This document shows positions 36,846 to 45,390 of a stretch of DNA of 64,000 bases, piece after piece. Each line of letters begins with the position of its first letter. The stretch's first letter is position 1. The stretch spans positions 124,001-188,000 of the forward strand of contig JAEMGR010000012.1 in the NCBI GenBank assembly GCA_016458225.1, in the 5' to 3' direction. Origin of the DNA: Myxococcaceae bacterium JPH2 (GTDB lineage Bacteria; Myxococcota; Myxococcia; Myxococcales; Myxococcaceae). The position numbers and the translations under genes were made by a program. The notes beneath the pieces were generated by a model. It did not search any database. It saw nothing but the letters and a program-made list of their open reading frames with translations, and was not told the DNA's origin.

Positions 36846-36874
36846 GTTCCTCGGCGCGTCAGCGCTCGAGGAAC
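36846..36874. terminator. Convergent hairpin terminator
   Basis: GTTCCTCG (36846-36853) pairs with CGAGGAAC (36867-36874), extended inward by GCGC/GCGC with one bulged T, giving a 12-bp stem. It sits 12 bp after the propeller lipoprotein stop and includes the stop codon of the convergent gene. Confidence 0.6.
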
Positions 36875-38073
36875 GTGTTGCTCGAACCGGGACGGTCCAG
36901 GCTGGCGGCGCGAGCCTGGGCCAACTCGTAGCCCGCGCTCTGCAGGGCGACCCGCGCGGCATAGACATCCTGTCGCGCGGCGGCTTCCCGGGCCGTCTCG
37001 ATGAGCGCGCGGGCCCGCTCGGAGTGGACGACGACGAGCCCCTGTCCCGCGCCGGAGGCGCTCTCACGGACCGAGGCGAAGCTCTGGTCCGCGACATCGA
37101 GGGCGTGGCCCACGTCCACCTCGCCTTGCTCCAGGGCTTGATCGGCCGCGACCATCCACTGTCCCGCGGACTGGATGCCTGCGAGCCGCCCCTGCCTCGC
37201 CCGCTCATCGGTGTAGGCGCGCTGCTCGTAGGTATCCACCTGGCCTTGCACGGCATCCGTGCGCGCCTGGGCCTGGGCATCGCGCTGGGCCACGTCTTGT
37301 TCCAACTCCTTCACGCGAGCGCGCAGTCGCGCGACCTCGTCTTGAGTCGCGGGAGCGTTCTCGGGCTTGGTGGCGGGCGAGGCCGTGGGCGCGCCCGGCT
37401 GCGTGGGCTCGATGACTTCCGCGCCACCGAAGCCCACCGCGTTCGAGTCTTGAGGCGCGGCGTTCGGTCCCGTGGCGGTAGCGGCGTTCGCCTGGGGAGT
37501 GGCACCGCTCTGCGCCGTGCCGGATCCGCCCGTGCCCGCAGCTTGCGCCGCGGACTCCTGAGTTGCGGTGGACGATGCACCGCTCGTCGCCGGAGTCGTG
37601 CCGGACTGCTCGGTGCCGCCATTCGAAGTCTGCGCGGAGGTGTCCGACGGCGCGCCGTATCCACCCGACGCCGGTGACTGCTCCGTGTCCGTGCCGGTCG
37701 TCGCTTCGGTGCCCGAAGGATTCGCGGTGGTGTCCGTGGATCCACTTCCGCCGGTGGCGGGCTCACGGACAACGGGTGGGGCGATGGGGGCCGCGGCCTC
37801 TTGATTGGCGATCTCGCCCGTCGTGACAGGCGGCTCGCCATTGGGGAGCAGGGGAACGACGGCCCCCGCGGCCATATAGGGATCCATGGGGACCTGCACC
37901 GTGTAGCCCTCGGGCGGGCGATAGCCGTCCACGGCGTCCCGTGCCTGCTCATAGGAATCCTGGAGCGCGGCAGCGGCGGGGTCGCGGATGCCTGGGTCCT
38001 CGGGCGGGCTGGGAGGCGTGTCCTGCGTCTGGCCGAGGCACAGGCTGGCGGCGATGGCGATCCACAGAGGCAT
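36859..38073 (-). CDS. Periplasmic low-complexity/coiled-coil protein
   Basis: The 404-residue product has a signal peptide (MPLWIAIAASLCLGQTQ), an N-terminal stretch with YEQARDAVDGYRPPEGYTVQ, then about 150 residues of Gly/Ser/Thr/Ala/Gln-rich disordered sequence (SGTEATTGTDTEQSPASGGY), and from about 250 a coiled coil (TQDEVARLRARVKELEQDVA) followed by a helical domain of the DUF4398 type (AADQALEQGEVDVGHALDVA, YAARVALQSAGYELAQARAA). The last helices resemble tetratricopeptide-like envelope proteins. It is the last gene of the leftward export operon, 88 bp after the barrel gene, and may be a late member or separately expressed. Function unknown. Confidence 0.7.
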   Translation of the reverse strand: MPLWIAIAASLCLGQTQDTPPSPPEDPGIRDPAAAALQDSYEQARDAVDGYRPPEGYTVQVPMDPYMAAGAVVPLLPNGEPPVTTGEIANQEAAAPIAPPVVREPATGGSGSTDTTANPSGTEATTGTDTEQSPASGGYGAPSDTSAQTSNGGTEQSGTTPATSGASSTATQESAAQAAGTGGSGTAQSGATPQANAATATGPNAAPQDSNAVGFGGAEVIEPTQPGAPTASPATKPENAPATQDEVARLRARVKELEQDVAQRDAQAQARTDAVQGQVDTYEQRAYTDERARQGRLAGIQSAGQWMVAADQALEQGEVDVGHALDVADQSFASVRESASGAGQGLVVVHSERARALIETAREAAARQDVYAARVALQSAGYELAQARAASLDRPGSSNTFLER

Positions 38074-38161
38074 GCCGCGAAGGTGTTCACGCGGCGACGC
38101 TCTCGCCCATCGGCGAGGGCCGCTCCGCCCGCTTGTCGCGCGGGGGAGCGAGCCCGGAACG

Positions 38162-39793
38162 TCAGATGTTGATGCGCAGGCCCACGCCCAGGTCGAACGT
38201 GGGGGCAGGCACGGAGGTCTGCTTCAAGATGACCTCCGACTGCTGGGTCTCCGGATTGAAGCGGCGGATCTCCGGCAGATCCATCGCGAGTCGGAACGTG
38301 CCGCCCTTCTGGCCGTAGTACACCGAGCCGTAGGCCTCCACCGTGAGGTAGGAGAGCGCGCGATGCACCACGTTCAACCGCGTGGTGAAGGAGCGGTCGG
38401 ACAGGTTGCCGAGCGTGAACAGGTTGAACGTCGTCTTGTCCAGGGACCCCGGCTGGGCCAGCAGCACGTAGAGCGCCGCGTAGTGCCGAGCCGCGTAGAA
38501 CGGATCGAACTGGTTGACGAACAGCAGGTACGGATACGCCTCGCGAGTGGTGTAGCCGGTGGAGTTGTAGAAGTACTCCACGCCCACCACGGCGGTGTCG
38601 TTCTCCGAATAGGCAAACGTGTGGTTCGCGCCCAGGGTCGCCTGGGGCGTGAGTCCCGTCGGCGTGTCCTCGGTGATGAGGCCGAGGTTGCCGCTGCTCA
38701 GCACGTCATGAACGGAGACGCCATCGGGCAACTTGTAGACCGGCAAGTCAGACCCGCGCTTGAGCGCGAGTTCACCGTACATGTCGATAGGGCCTACCGC
38801 CGACGACACGTCGATGCCGAGCCGCGTCTTGCGCCCCTTCTGCGCCACCGCGCTGACGCCCACCTCGGCGGGGCCGAACACGGCTTCCGCGCGCAGCGCG
38901 CCACCAATCTTGCCCAGGCTGTCCGCCGGCCCCGCGTTGTCCAGCATCGCGATGCCGTAGAAGTTCCAGCCCTTGGACTCCCAGGGCACGTGCACCTTGA
39001 TCATGGACGCGCCGGTGCGCAGGTCCACGAAGGCCAGCGGATCCCTGCGCTGTGGCGACAGGAAGTCGGTGGGATTCCAGATGGTGCCCGTGCCCCACTT
39101 CACGTGCTGCTTGCCCACGGTGAGGAACACCGTGCGCTCGATGTCGAAGCGCAGCCACGCTTGATCCAACAGCACGCGCGGATTCGCCGCCGCCGCGCCG
39201 GAGAGCGACAAGGCGCTGCCGCCCGTGGCCGTGGCGCCCGAGGGCCGGGTGGGGTCGTAGCTCAACCGGCCCACCACCATGCCGCGCAGCCGCTCGGTGG
39301 GGCGGGCATCGAAATACCCATCCACCAACGTGGGCGCGGTGAGGCTCGTATCGGAGAACGAGCGCCCCGCCGCGCCAGACGCGCTGGCGCGCAGGTAGAA
39401 CTGACCGCCAATCTTCAGCGGATCATCCGTGGACTCCGCGGTATCGAACGCGTTGCGGGCGGCGCCCCCAGACAGCGATGCCGCGTCGCGATCCACCAGG
39501 TCCGGCGACTGCGCGGACCCGGTCCGATCCGGCGCCGAGTCCGAGCCATTCGTATCCGCGGGCGCTGCCGCGGCCTCGGCGGGGGACGCCGAATTGCCTC
39601 CCGACCCTGCTCCAAAGAGGTTGTCCTCGGAGGGGCGAGCGTCGGAAGAGGTCGCGGCCGGAGCGGGCGCCGGCGCGTCGCCGCCGAACAGCGCGCTCTC
39701 ATCCGGCCGAGACGCCGGCTCCTGGGCCTGCGCGCCCACGTGCGCGAGCACCAGGGCCAGCGCGGTGGCCCTGCCAAGGGTGCGGGAGCTCAT
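38162..39793 (-). CDS. Outer-membrane barrel/porin of the export operon (DUF1302-like)
   Basis: The 543-residue product has a signal peptide (LGRATALALVLAHVGAQAQ), then a disordered, Ala/Pro/Ser/Asp-rich segment with a repeated DESALFGGDAP / SEDNLFGAGSG motif, and from about 110 a large barrel: GQFYLRASASGAAGRSFSDT, DQAWLRFDIERTVFLTVGKQ, HVKWGTGTIWNPTDFLSPQR. The 'GKQHVKWGTGTIWNPTDFL' block is typical of DUF1302-like outer-membrane proteins that accompany LolA-like carriers and lipid exporters. The C-terminus ends in I (GVGLRINI). It overlaps the LolA-like gene by 4 bp (ATGA), so the two are translationally coupled and likely act as one pathway. Confidence 0.8.
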   Translation of the reverse strand: MSSRTLGRATALALVLAHVGAQAQEPASRPDESALFGGDAPAPAPAATSSDARPSEDNLFGAGSGGNSASPAEAAAAPADTNGSDSAPDRTGSAQSPDLVDRDAASLSGGAARNAFDTAESTDDPLKIGGQFYLRASASGAAGRSFSDTSLTAPTLVDGYFDARPTERLRGMVVGRLSYDPTRPSGATATGGSALSLSGAAAANPRVLLDQAWLRFDIERTVFLTVGKQHVKWGTGTIWNPTDFLSPQRRDPLAFVDLRTGASMIKVHVPWESKGWNFYGIAMLDNAGPADSLGKIGGALRAEAVFGPAEVGVSAVAQKGRKTRLGIDVSSAVGPIDMYGELALKRGSDLPVYKLPDGVSVHDVLSSGNLGLITEDTPTGLTPQATLGANHTFAYSENDTAVVGVEYFYNSTGYTTREAYPYLLFVNQFDPFYAARHYAALYVLLAQPGSLDKTTFNLFTLGNLSDRSFTTRLNVVHRALSYLTVEAYGSVYYGQKGGTFRLAMDLPEIRRFNPETQQSEVILKQTSVPAPTFDLGVGLRINI

Positions 39794-40572
39794 CGGCTCT
39801 TGCTCTCGAGCCAGGCCTTGGTGAAGAGGTTCGCCTCCAGCGAGTGGAGGTCCACGCTCTTGATGGCGATGACGGTGGAGTTGGCCTTCTCCACCTCGTC
39901 ATAGATGCGAATCTGGTCCGGGAACCACACGTCGGCGTTCTTGGACTCGCTGAACAGCTTGCGCCACGTCGGATAGTACAGCGTGCGCATCAGCCGGCCG
40001 GACAGCGCGAACTCCTGGCGCTTGAGGATGTTGCCCGAGTCCATGTCCACCCACAGCTCCACCATGGGGTAGGCCACATCGACGTTGGCCTTCGCCTTGA
40101 GGATGAGGTGGTGGACCTTGTACTTGCCGAGCGTCTCCTCGCCCTTGTCCGAGGGGTCGAACTCCTCGGCCAGACGAGACTCGTCGAAGTCGGCGCGGCG
40201 GCTGTCGGTGCCCGCAATGCGCTCGCGCTCCGTGCGCCGCTCCCACTTGCCCACGTTGGGGTCGTAGCTCCAGAGGTTCTTGTCCAGCCGCAGGTAGCCC
40301 TTGCCGGCCTCTCCCTTGGGCTTGGAGAAGAGGATCATCAGCTTGTCGTCCGCGTCGCGCCGGTACACCCACGCCTCGCGGGCCACGTCTGTCTTGTCCT
40401 TCTCCTTCTGCTCCAAATAGACGAGCGCCTTGTAGTCGCCGCCATTGCGCTGCCGGTCATCAATGACCTGCAGCATCTTCGTCATCGTGGGCGTGTCCAG
40501 AGCGGACGCCACGCGGGCGGACAGCAGCGCCGCGGCCACCACCGCGGCGGACAGCAGTTTCGAGAGCGACAT
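39790..40572 (-). CDS. LolA-like outer-membrane lipoprotein-sorting protein
   Basis: The 260-residue product has a signal peptide (SKLLSAAVVAAALLSARVAS) and the half-barrel of the LolA/LolB superfamily: GDYKALVYLEQKEKDKTDVA, REAWVYRRDADDKLMILFSK, YLRLDKNLWSYDPNVGKWER, VELWVDMDSGNILKRQEFAL. It matches the 'outer membrane lipoprotein-sorting protein' group found next to FtsX permeases rather than canonical LolA. In the periplasm it would pick up a lipid or lipoprotein from the ABC transporter encoded just upstream (5-bp gap) and pass it to the barrel encoded downstream. The substrate is unknown. Confidence 0.85.
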   Translation of the reverse strand: MSLSKLLSAAVVAAALLSARVASALDTPTMTKMLQVIDDRQRNGGDYKALVYLEQKEKDKTDVAREAWVYRRDADDKLMILFSKPKGEAGKGYLRLDKNLWSYDPNVGKWERRTERERIAGTDSRRADFDESRLAEEFDPSDKGEETLGKYKVHHLILKAKANVDVAYPMVELWVDMDSGNILKRQEFALSGRLMRTLYYPTWRKLFSESKNADVWFPDQIRIYDEVEKANSTVIAIKSVDLHSLEANLFTKAWLESKSR

Positions 40573-40577
40573 GGGAT

Positions 40578-41879
40578 TCACCCGATGTGGTGCATCGCCG
40601 TGACTGGCTTGAGCCGCGCGGCGAGGAAGGAGGGGATGAGCGAAATGGCGGTGGTGCACGCGGTGATGAACAGCATCGAGCCCAGCATCACCTTCGGACT
40701 CACGGCGAGGGTCAGCGTCTCACTGAGGATGAACACCGCGACCACCTTGGGCACGGCGATCTGCGCGGCGTTGACGAGGGTGCACACGAGCAGGCCCAGC
40801 CCGGCGCCCGCCAGCGTCCCCAGGGCGCCCAGCGTCAGGGCCTCCATGAGGAACATCCAGACGACGCGCGAGCGCTGCATGCCAATGGCGCGCAGGGTGC
40901 CAATCTCTCGCGTGCGCTCGCGGATGGCGATCCACAGCGTGTTCATGATGCCCACGCAGATGATGACGAGCAGGATGGCGATGAGCAGGCCGGAGAGGAT
41001 GTTGAGCGCGGTCAATGTCCACTTGACGAAGGAGATCTCGTCCTCCCAGTTGGTGATGTCCAGCTTCTGCCCGGTCCACGCCTCGCGGTTGACGGTGTCG
41101 AACTTCATCCAGAACGCGCGCGGATCATTGTCCATCAACTCGTAGCCGGCGGCCGCGAGCGTCTGACGCAGCCGCGCCTGCACGGCGGGCACCTGCTTGA
41201 GGTCCTTCAAGTACAGGAGGATGGCGCCGGTGGTGTCGTCCTTCAGCCGGTAGAGCGCGCGCAGCGTCGCGGACGGGACGTAGACGTTGAAGCTGCTCAG
41301 CATGCCCACGTTGGCCGCGATGGCCACCACGCGCACGTCCACCGTGTTGTTGATGCCGCGCATCGTGGGCGCCACGATGGTGACGGTGTCGCCCACCTTC
41401 ACGCCGAGCTTCTCGGCCTGCTGCTGGAAGATGAGCAGCGTGTTGGGCTCATTCAGTCCATCCAGGGTGCCCTCGCGAATCTGGAGCACCTTGCGGAAGC
41501 CCGTCTCGGTGGTCACGTCGATTCCGCCGATACCGGCCTGCACGGAGCCGGTCTCGCTGACGACCTTGGCCCAGCCGCGCCCGCGCTGCACCGCGTAGTC
41601 CAGCTCGGGCACGTCCTTGCGAATCTGCTCCATCACCTTGGGGAAGTTGGTGACGACCGGCGCGGACTGGCCGGCGGCGAGCTTGTAGAAGCCGCCCACG
41701 TTGACGTGGCCGGTCATCAGCGTGGTGGCCGAGCGCAGCATCGACTCCTGCATGCCGCTGGACAGGCCTTGCAGGATGACGAGCAGCGCGGTGACGCCCG
41801 CGATGGCGCCGCCCAACAGCAGCGTGCGCCGGCGATGGGTGCCGAGGTTGCGGAAGGCAATCAGGAAGAGTTGGAACAT
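40578..41879 (-). CDS. LolC/E-like ABC transporter permease 1
   Basis: The 433-residue product has the FtsX/MacB-PCD plan: one N-terminal transmembrane helix (RTLLLGGAIAGVTALLVILQ), a periplasmic domain of about 230 residues (GHVNVGGFYKLAAGQSAPVV), then three helices (LSGLLIAILLVIICVGIMNT, the REIGTLRAIGMQRSRVVWMF coupling helix, and a final pair ending AISLIPSFLAARLKPVTAMH). The coupling sequence between helices 2 and 3 is what docks on the ATPase. It starts 3 bp after the stop of the second permease and probably pairs with it in one complex. Confidence 0.9.
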   Translation of the reverse strand: MFQLFLIAFRNLGTHRRRTLLLGGAIAGVTALLVILQGLSSGMQESMLRSATTLMTGHVNVGGFYKLAAGQSAPVVTNFPKVMEQIRKDVPELDYAVQRGRGWAKVVSETGSVQAGIGGIDVTTETGFRKVLQIREGTLDGLNEPNTLLIFQQQAEKLGVKVGDTVTIVAPTMRGINNTVDVRVVAIAANVGMLSSFNVYVPSATLRALYRLKDDTTGAILLYLKDLKQVPAVQARLRQTLAAAGYELMDNDPRAFWMKFDTVNREAWTGQKLDITNWEDEISFVKWTLTALNILSGLLIAILLVIICVGIMNTLWIAIRERTREIGTLRAIGMQRSRVVWMFLMEALTLGALGTLAGAGLGLLVCTLVNAAQIAVPKVVAVFILSETLTLAVSPKVMLGSMLFITACTTAISLIPSFLAARLKPVTAMHHIG

Positions 41880-41882
41880 GGC

Positions 41883-43985
41883 TCACTCGTCCGTCTGCAT
41901 CGCCCGGAGGGGCGACACGCGCGCCGCGAGGAACGCGGGGTAGAGGGTGGACAGCGCGGACACCACCAGCACGATGACGAACGCAGCCACGAGGATTCCC
42001 AGGCTGAGCGTCGGGTGGAGGCGGGGACCGGAGAAGAAGAAGTACAGGGTGGGGTTGCCCGCGGGGATGCCCGAGTGCCCCCACATCGCCATGAGGCCAC
42101 TGCCGAGGAGCGCGCCGGCCGCCCCGAAGACGAGCCCCAGCACCAGCGTCTCCACCAGCACCATGCTGAGCACCAGCGAGCGCTGCGCTCCGATGGCGCG
42201 CATGGTGCCAATCTCCCGCACGCGCTGGAGGGTGGCCATCATCATGGCGTTGTTGATGATGACCAGGGCCACCACGAAGATGATGAGCACGGCGATGGCG
42301 AGCACCATCTTCGCCATCATCACGAACTGCCCGATGATGCCCGCGGCCTGCTGCCACGACACCACGCGCAGGGGCAGCTTGGCGTCCTTCGCGGACTGCT
42401 GAAGCTCGGCCAGCGTCTCCTTCAACTTCGAGGGGTCCTTGAGGATGACGGCCGCGCTCAGCACCATTCCCTTCTCGACCTCCTGCTGGTTGTAGACGCG
42501 CTCGGCCAGGTCCTCGCGCCGCAGGTGGCCCATGCCGTCCATGCCGTCCTTCTCGTTGAGCAGGCCCGGCGTCGCATCCGCCACCAGGGGCGCGGCGGCG
42601 CTGCCGAAGAGGGTGTCCTCGGCGTTCTCGCGAGCCACCGCCGTCACGCCGCTCTTCTTCTGGATCTCGGCGATCTCCGCCTTCCGGTCCGGCGTGAGGT
42701 AGCCGTACAGGTCGCGGAAGGTCATCAGGTCCATGAGGTTCAGCCCGCCCGCGAGCTGCGACTCCTCCAGTCCCTTGAACTGGTAGGTGCCGTAGATGCG
42801 GACGTTCACGCTCTGCACGTAGCCCGTGCGCGTGAAGGCGGTGATGGTGAGCGCGTCACCCAGCCGCAGCCGGTACAGCTCCAGGAGCGGCGCCAGGTCC
42901 TTGTAGAACGTGGCGTAGCGGGCATCGAAGTTCTCGTCGGTCGTGGCGAGGAACGAGGCCAGGAGCTTCTCCAGGTTGGGCTCCTTCGTCCCGAGGTGGT
43001 TCTGCAGCCGCTCGATGGCCAGCTTCGTCTTGAGCGGATCCAACTGCAGGGCGAACTCGCGAAGCTGCTGCGTGTTCTCCTTCACCCAGCGCTGCATCTC
43101 CGGGTCCTTGGCGATGAGCTTCTTGTTGATGTCGCGCTCGCGCTTGATGAGGTCCAGGCGGCGCGCCGTCTTCAGCTTGAGGAACTCCTCGTAGAAGTAC
43201 TTGGACAGCAGCATGCCGCGCTTGCCCGGCGGCACCGGCTGGCCGTCCACCAGCTCCATGCGATCGAAGCTCTTCTGGAAGGCCTCCAGGTCCGTGCCCG
43301 CGTAGCGCAGGTAGAGGATGGAGCCGTCCGGGAGCAGGGGAGCGATGCGGTTCTCCAGGAACTCCAGCGAGCTGAAGGGGTCCTGCTCGAAGCCGACCCA
43401 GAACGCATCCGAGCGGGCCTTCGCGATGGCCTCTTCCTCCACGGGCTCCAGGGCTCCGTCGGACAAGAGGGCATCCTTGTTGGCCAGGTCGGACTCCAGC
43501 AGCGTGACGATGTGCCGCACGTGGCCCTTGAGGCTGTCGAGCTTCTCGCGCAGCTCGGGCGTCTCGCCGTGGTCCGCGCGCTGGCGGTACAGCTCACGCA
43601 GCCGCGCGAGCAGCAGGTCCACGGTGTTGCCGGAGGTCACCATGGCGCCGCTGGTGCCCATGGGCACCACCGTCTTCACGTTGGGGTGCTTCTCCAGCAG
43701 CGGCTTGATGACGCTGAAGTCATCCACCGCCGCCAGGTCCGGCTCGCCGCCCATCTGACCGAAGAGGCCCAGCTCGTCCTTGGAGTGGTCCGAGTAGACC
43801 TGCAGGTGTCCGGCGATGCTGCCGATGATGCTGCGGCTCATGGCCGTGTCGACGCTGTCCACCAGGCCGCCGCCCACGACGACGAGCAGGGTGCCGAAGA
43901 AGATGATGGCCCCGATGAGCAGGTTGATGCGGCTGGCGAACAGGTTGCGAAACGCGACCTGGATGAGGAGTTTGAGCTGTCCCAT
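41883..43985 (-). CDS. LolC/E-like ABC transporter permease 2 with enlarged periplasmic domain
   Basis: The 700-residue product shares the permease plan: N-terminal helix (ASRINLLIGAIIFFGTLLVV), C-terminal three helices (MAKMVLAIAVLIIFVVALVI, RVREIGTMRAIGAQRSLVLS, LGILVAAFVIVLVVSALSTL) and the Ala-Ala-Arg-x-x-Pro-Leu ending. The periplasmic part is about 490 residues, twice the usual size, and contains long charged helices (LDLIKRERDINKKLIAKDPE, AIERLQNHLGTKEPNLEKLL) that look like a coiled-coil hairpin. That insert could reach across the periplasm or hold the LolA-like carrier (inference). It ends 3 bp before the next gene of the operon. Confidence 0.9.
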   Translation of the reverse strand: MGQLKLLIQVAFRNLFASRINLLIGAIIFFGTLLVVVGGGLVDSVDTAMSRSIIGSIAGHLQVYSDHSKDELGLFGQMGGEPDLAAVDDFSVIKPLLEKHPNVKTVVPMGTSGAMVTSGNTVDLLLARLRELYRQRADHGETPELREKLDSLKGHVRHIVTLLESDLANKDALLSDGALEPVEEEAIAKARSDAFWVGFEQDPFSSLEFLENRIAPLLPDGSILYLRYAGTDLEAFQKSFDRMELVDGQPVPPGKRGMLLSKYFYEEFLKLKTARRLDLIKRERDINKKLIAKDPEMQRWVKENTQQLREFALQLDPLKTKLAIERLQNHLGTKEPNLEKLLASFLATTDENFDARYATFYKDLAPLLELYRLRLGDALTITAFTRTGYVQSVNVRIYGTYQFKGLEESQLAGGLNLMDLMTFRDLYGYLTPDRKAEIAEIQKKSGVTAVARENAEDTLFGSAAAPLVADATPGLLNEKDGMDGMGHLRREDLAERVYNQQEVEKGMVLSAAVILKDPSKLKETLAELQQSAKDAKLPLRVVSWQQAAGIIGQFVMMAKMVLAIAVLIIFVVALVIINNAMMMATLQRVREIGTMRAIGAQRSLVLSMVLVETLVLGLVFGAAGALLGSGLMAMWGHSGIPAGNPTLYFFFSGPRLHPTLSLGILVAAFVIVLVVSALSTLYPAFLAARVSPLRAMQTDE

Positions 43986-43988
43986 GAC

Positions 43989-44729
43989 CTAGTGGCCCCC
44001 GCCAGCGGCCATGGCGCGCTGGGCTTCCGCGGAGGAGATCCGGTCGAGGATCTTCCCGTCCGCCAATCGCACGACGGCGTTCGCGTGGTTCATCACCTTC
44101 GCGTCGTGGGTGGAGAAGATGAAGGTGGTGCCTTCCTTCTGGTTCAGCTCCTTCATCAGGTCGATGATGTGCTGGCCCGTCACCGAGTCCAGGTTGGCCG
44201 TCGGCTCGTCCGCGAGCACGAGCTGCGGCCGGGTGACGAGCGCGCGCGCCACGGCGACACGCTGGCGCTGACCGCCGGACAGCTCGTTGGGGCGGTGCTT
44301 CGCGTGCTGCGCGAGCCCGACCTGCTCGAGCAGTTGCATCACGCGGTCCTTGCGCTCGGCCTTGTTCAGCTTGCGCTGCAGGAGCAGCGGGAACTCCACG
44401 TTCTGGAAGACGCTCAGCACCGACACCAGGTTGAAGCTCTGGAAGATGAACCCGATGGTGTGGAGCCGCAGGTTCGTCAGCTCCTTCTCCGTCAGCTTCT
44501 TGGTGTCCTGGCCCGCCACGCTCACCACGCCCGCGGTGGCCGTGTCCACGCAGCCAATGAGGTTCAGCAGCGTCGTCTTTCCGCTACCCGAGGGGCCCGC
44601 GATGGAGATGAACTCCCCGGGGAACACCTGCAGGTCCACGCCCCGCAGCGCGGGAACCACCACCTTCCCCAGGCTGTAGTCCTTCGTGACATCGGCGATG
44701 GAAACAATGGGGGACTGTCCGGCGTTCAT
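43989..44729 (-). CDS. LolD/MacB-type ABC transporter ATPase
   Basis: The 246-residue product has Walker A GPSGSGKTT, Q-loop FQSFNLVSVLSVFQNVEFPL, signature LSGGQRQRVAVARALV, Walker B VLADEPTANLDSVTG and H-loop STHDAKVM. The IGFIFQSFNL and NVEFPLLL segments are typical for the LolD/MacB/FtsE group that works with FtsX-fold permeases by mechanotransmission. The start ATG 44729 is behind AAAGGA and overlaps the regulator stop by 4 bp. It powers the two permeases encoded immediately downstream. Confidence 0.95.
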   Translation of the reverse strand: MNAGQSPIVSIADVTKDYSLGKVVVPALRGVDLQVFPGEFISIAGPSGSGKTTLLNLIGCVDTATAGVVSVAGQDTKKLTEKELTNLRLHTIGFIFQSFNLVSVLSVFQNVEFPLLLQRKLNKAERKDRVMQLLEQVGLAQHAKHRPNELSGGQRQRVAVARALVTRPQLVLADEPTANLDSVTGQHIIDLMKELNQKEGTTFIFSTHDAKVMNHANAVVRLADGKILDRISSAEAQRAMAAGGGH

Positions 44730-45202
44730 GACGTACGTCCTTTCGAGGCCTTCCCGCGAGTGGCGCGCCACCGCTCGGAAATGCCGGCCATCTCGGCCAG
44801 GTAGAATTCTCCAAAGTCATAGGCCTCGCGCACATGCGGCTTGTCGCCCAGCGCGGGGTTCTCCAGGGCTTCCTTGCACAGGCGGATGAAGCGCTTGAGG
44901 GACTCCTCCGCGCTGCGCATCCGCGTCTCCCAGCCCTGGGTGCTGATGACGTAGTAGTGCTTGCGGTCTCCGGGCACGCTCACCGGCTCCACCAGCCCCG
45001 CGGCCAGGCACTGGCGAATGTTGGTGGAGACCGACGCGGGGCTCACCTTGAGGAGCCGCCCGATGCGGTCCAGCGACAACGGCTCGTCCGCGAGCATCAG
45101 CAAGCCATGGATGCGCCCGGCGATGCGCGTGGCACCTTGCGACTCGAAGTGCAGCCCCATGGCCTCGACCAAGCGTTGCTCAGCCGCCTTCAACTGCTGC
45201 AT
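44726..45202 (-). CDS. GbsR/MarR-family transcriptional regulator of the export operon
   Basis: The 158-residue product starts with ERLVEAMGLHFESQGATRIA, then GRIHGLLMLADEPLSLDRIG and RLLKVSPASVSTNIRQCLAA, a winged helix-turn-helix; the wing is VEPVSVPGDRKHYYVISTQG. This is the GbsR subfamily of MarR-like repressors. A C-terminal helix pair would dimerise and bind ligand. It is the first gene of the operon and overlaps the ATPase gene by 4 bp. The 34-bp inverted repeat 56 bp upstream is the expected autoregulatory operator. The inducer is unknown but probably the transported molecule or an envelope signal. Confidence 0.9.
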   Translation of the reverse strand: MQQLKAAEQRLVEAMGLHFESQGATRIAGRIHGLLMLADEPLSLDRIGRLLKVSPASVSTNIRQCLAAGLVEPVSVPGDRKHYYVISTQGWETRMRSAEESLKRFIRLCKEALENPALGDKPHVREAYDFGEFYLAEMAGISERWRATRGKASKGRTS

Positions 45203-45248
45203 GTCGCCTCCGAGCCGCCCCTCGCGTCACTCAACGTCGAGGTCGGCA

Positions 45249-45275
45249 TTTATTGAGTTCAGTTCGTTCAGTCAA
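45249..45275 (-). promoter_or_regulatory. Promoter of the GbsR/export operon
   Basis: On the minus strand TTGACT (complement of 45270-45275) and AATAAA (complement of 45249-45254) are spaced by 15 bp. The -35 lies at the centre of the inverted repeat, so a bound repressor would block polymerase. Confidence 0.5.
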
Positions 45276-45291
45276 GACTGAATGAACTGAA
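45258..45291. promoter_or_regulatory. 34-bp operator upstream of the GbsR-type gene
   Basis: TTCAGTTCGTTCAGTC (45258-45273) and GACTGAATGAACTGAA (45276-45291) are inverted copies with one mismatch around AA. Each arm itself holds two TTCAGT-like half-sites 9 bp apart, giving four half-sites in total. It overlaps the operon promoter and is markedly AT-richer than its surroundings. Confidence 0.75.
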
Positions 45292-45328
45292 CGCCGTGTC
45301 ACGAAGGCGTGAACGGCGGACATTCGAA

Positions 45329-45359
45329 GCCCCTCGTCTCCAGAGCGAAGACGAGGGGC
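45329..45359 (-). terminator. Terminator of the Gly/Ser-rich secreted protein gene
   Basis: A perfect 11-bp stem (GCCCCTCGTCT 45329-45339 with AGACGAGGGGC 45349-45359) and 9-nt loop lie 31 bp after the stop of the gene at 45391. There is no U-tract. Confidence 0.65.
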
Positions 45360-45390
45360 CGGAAGTGCGGCGCGCGGCGTGAGCGAACCG

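Noticed and set aside
40587-44804. 1405-codon open frame on the plus strand
   Set aside because: It is antisense to the ABC permease and ATPase genes. The translation is an His/Gln/Arg/Leu-rich shadow typical of high-GC third-position bias, with no domain and no ribosome site.
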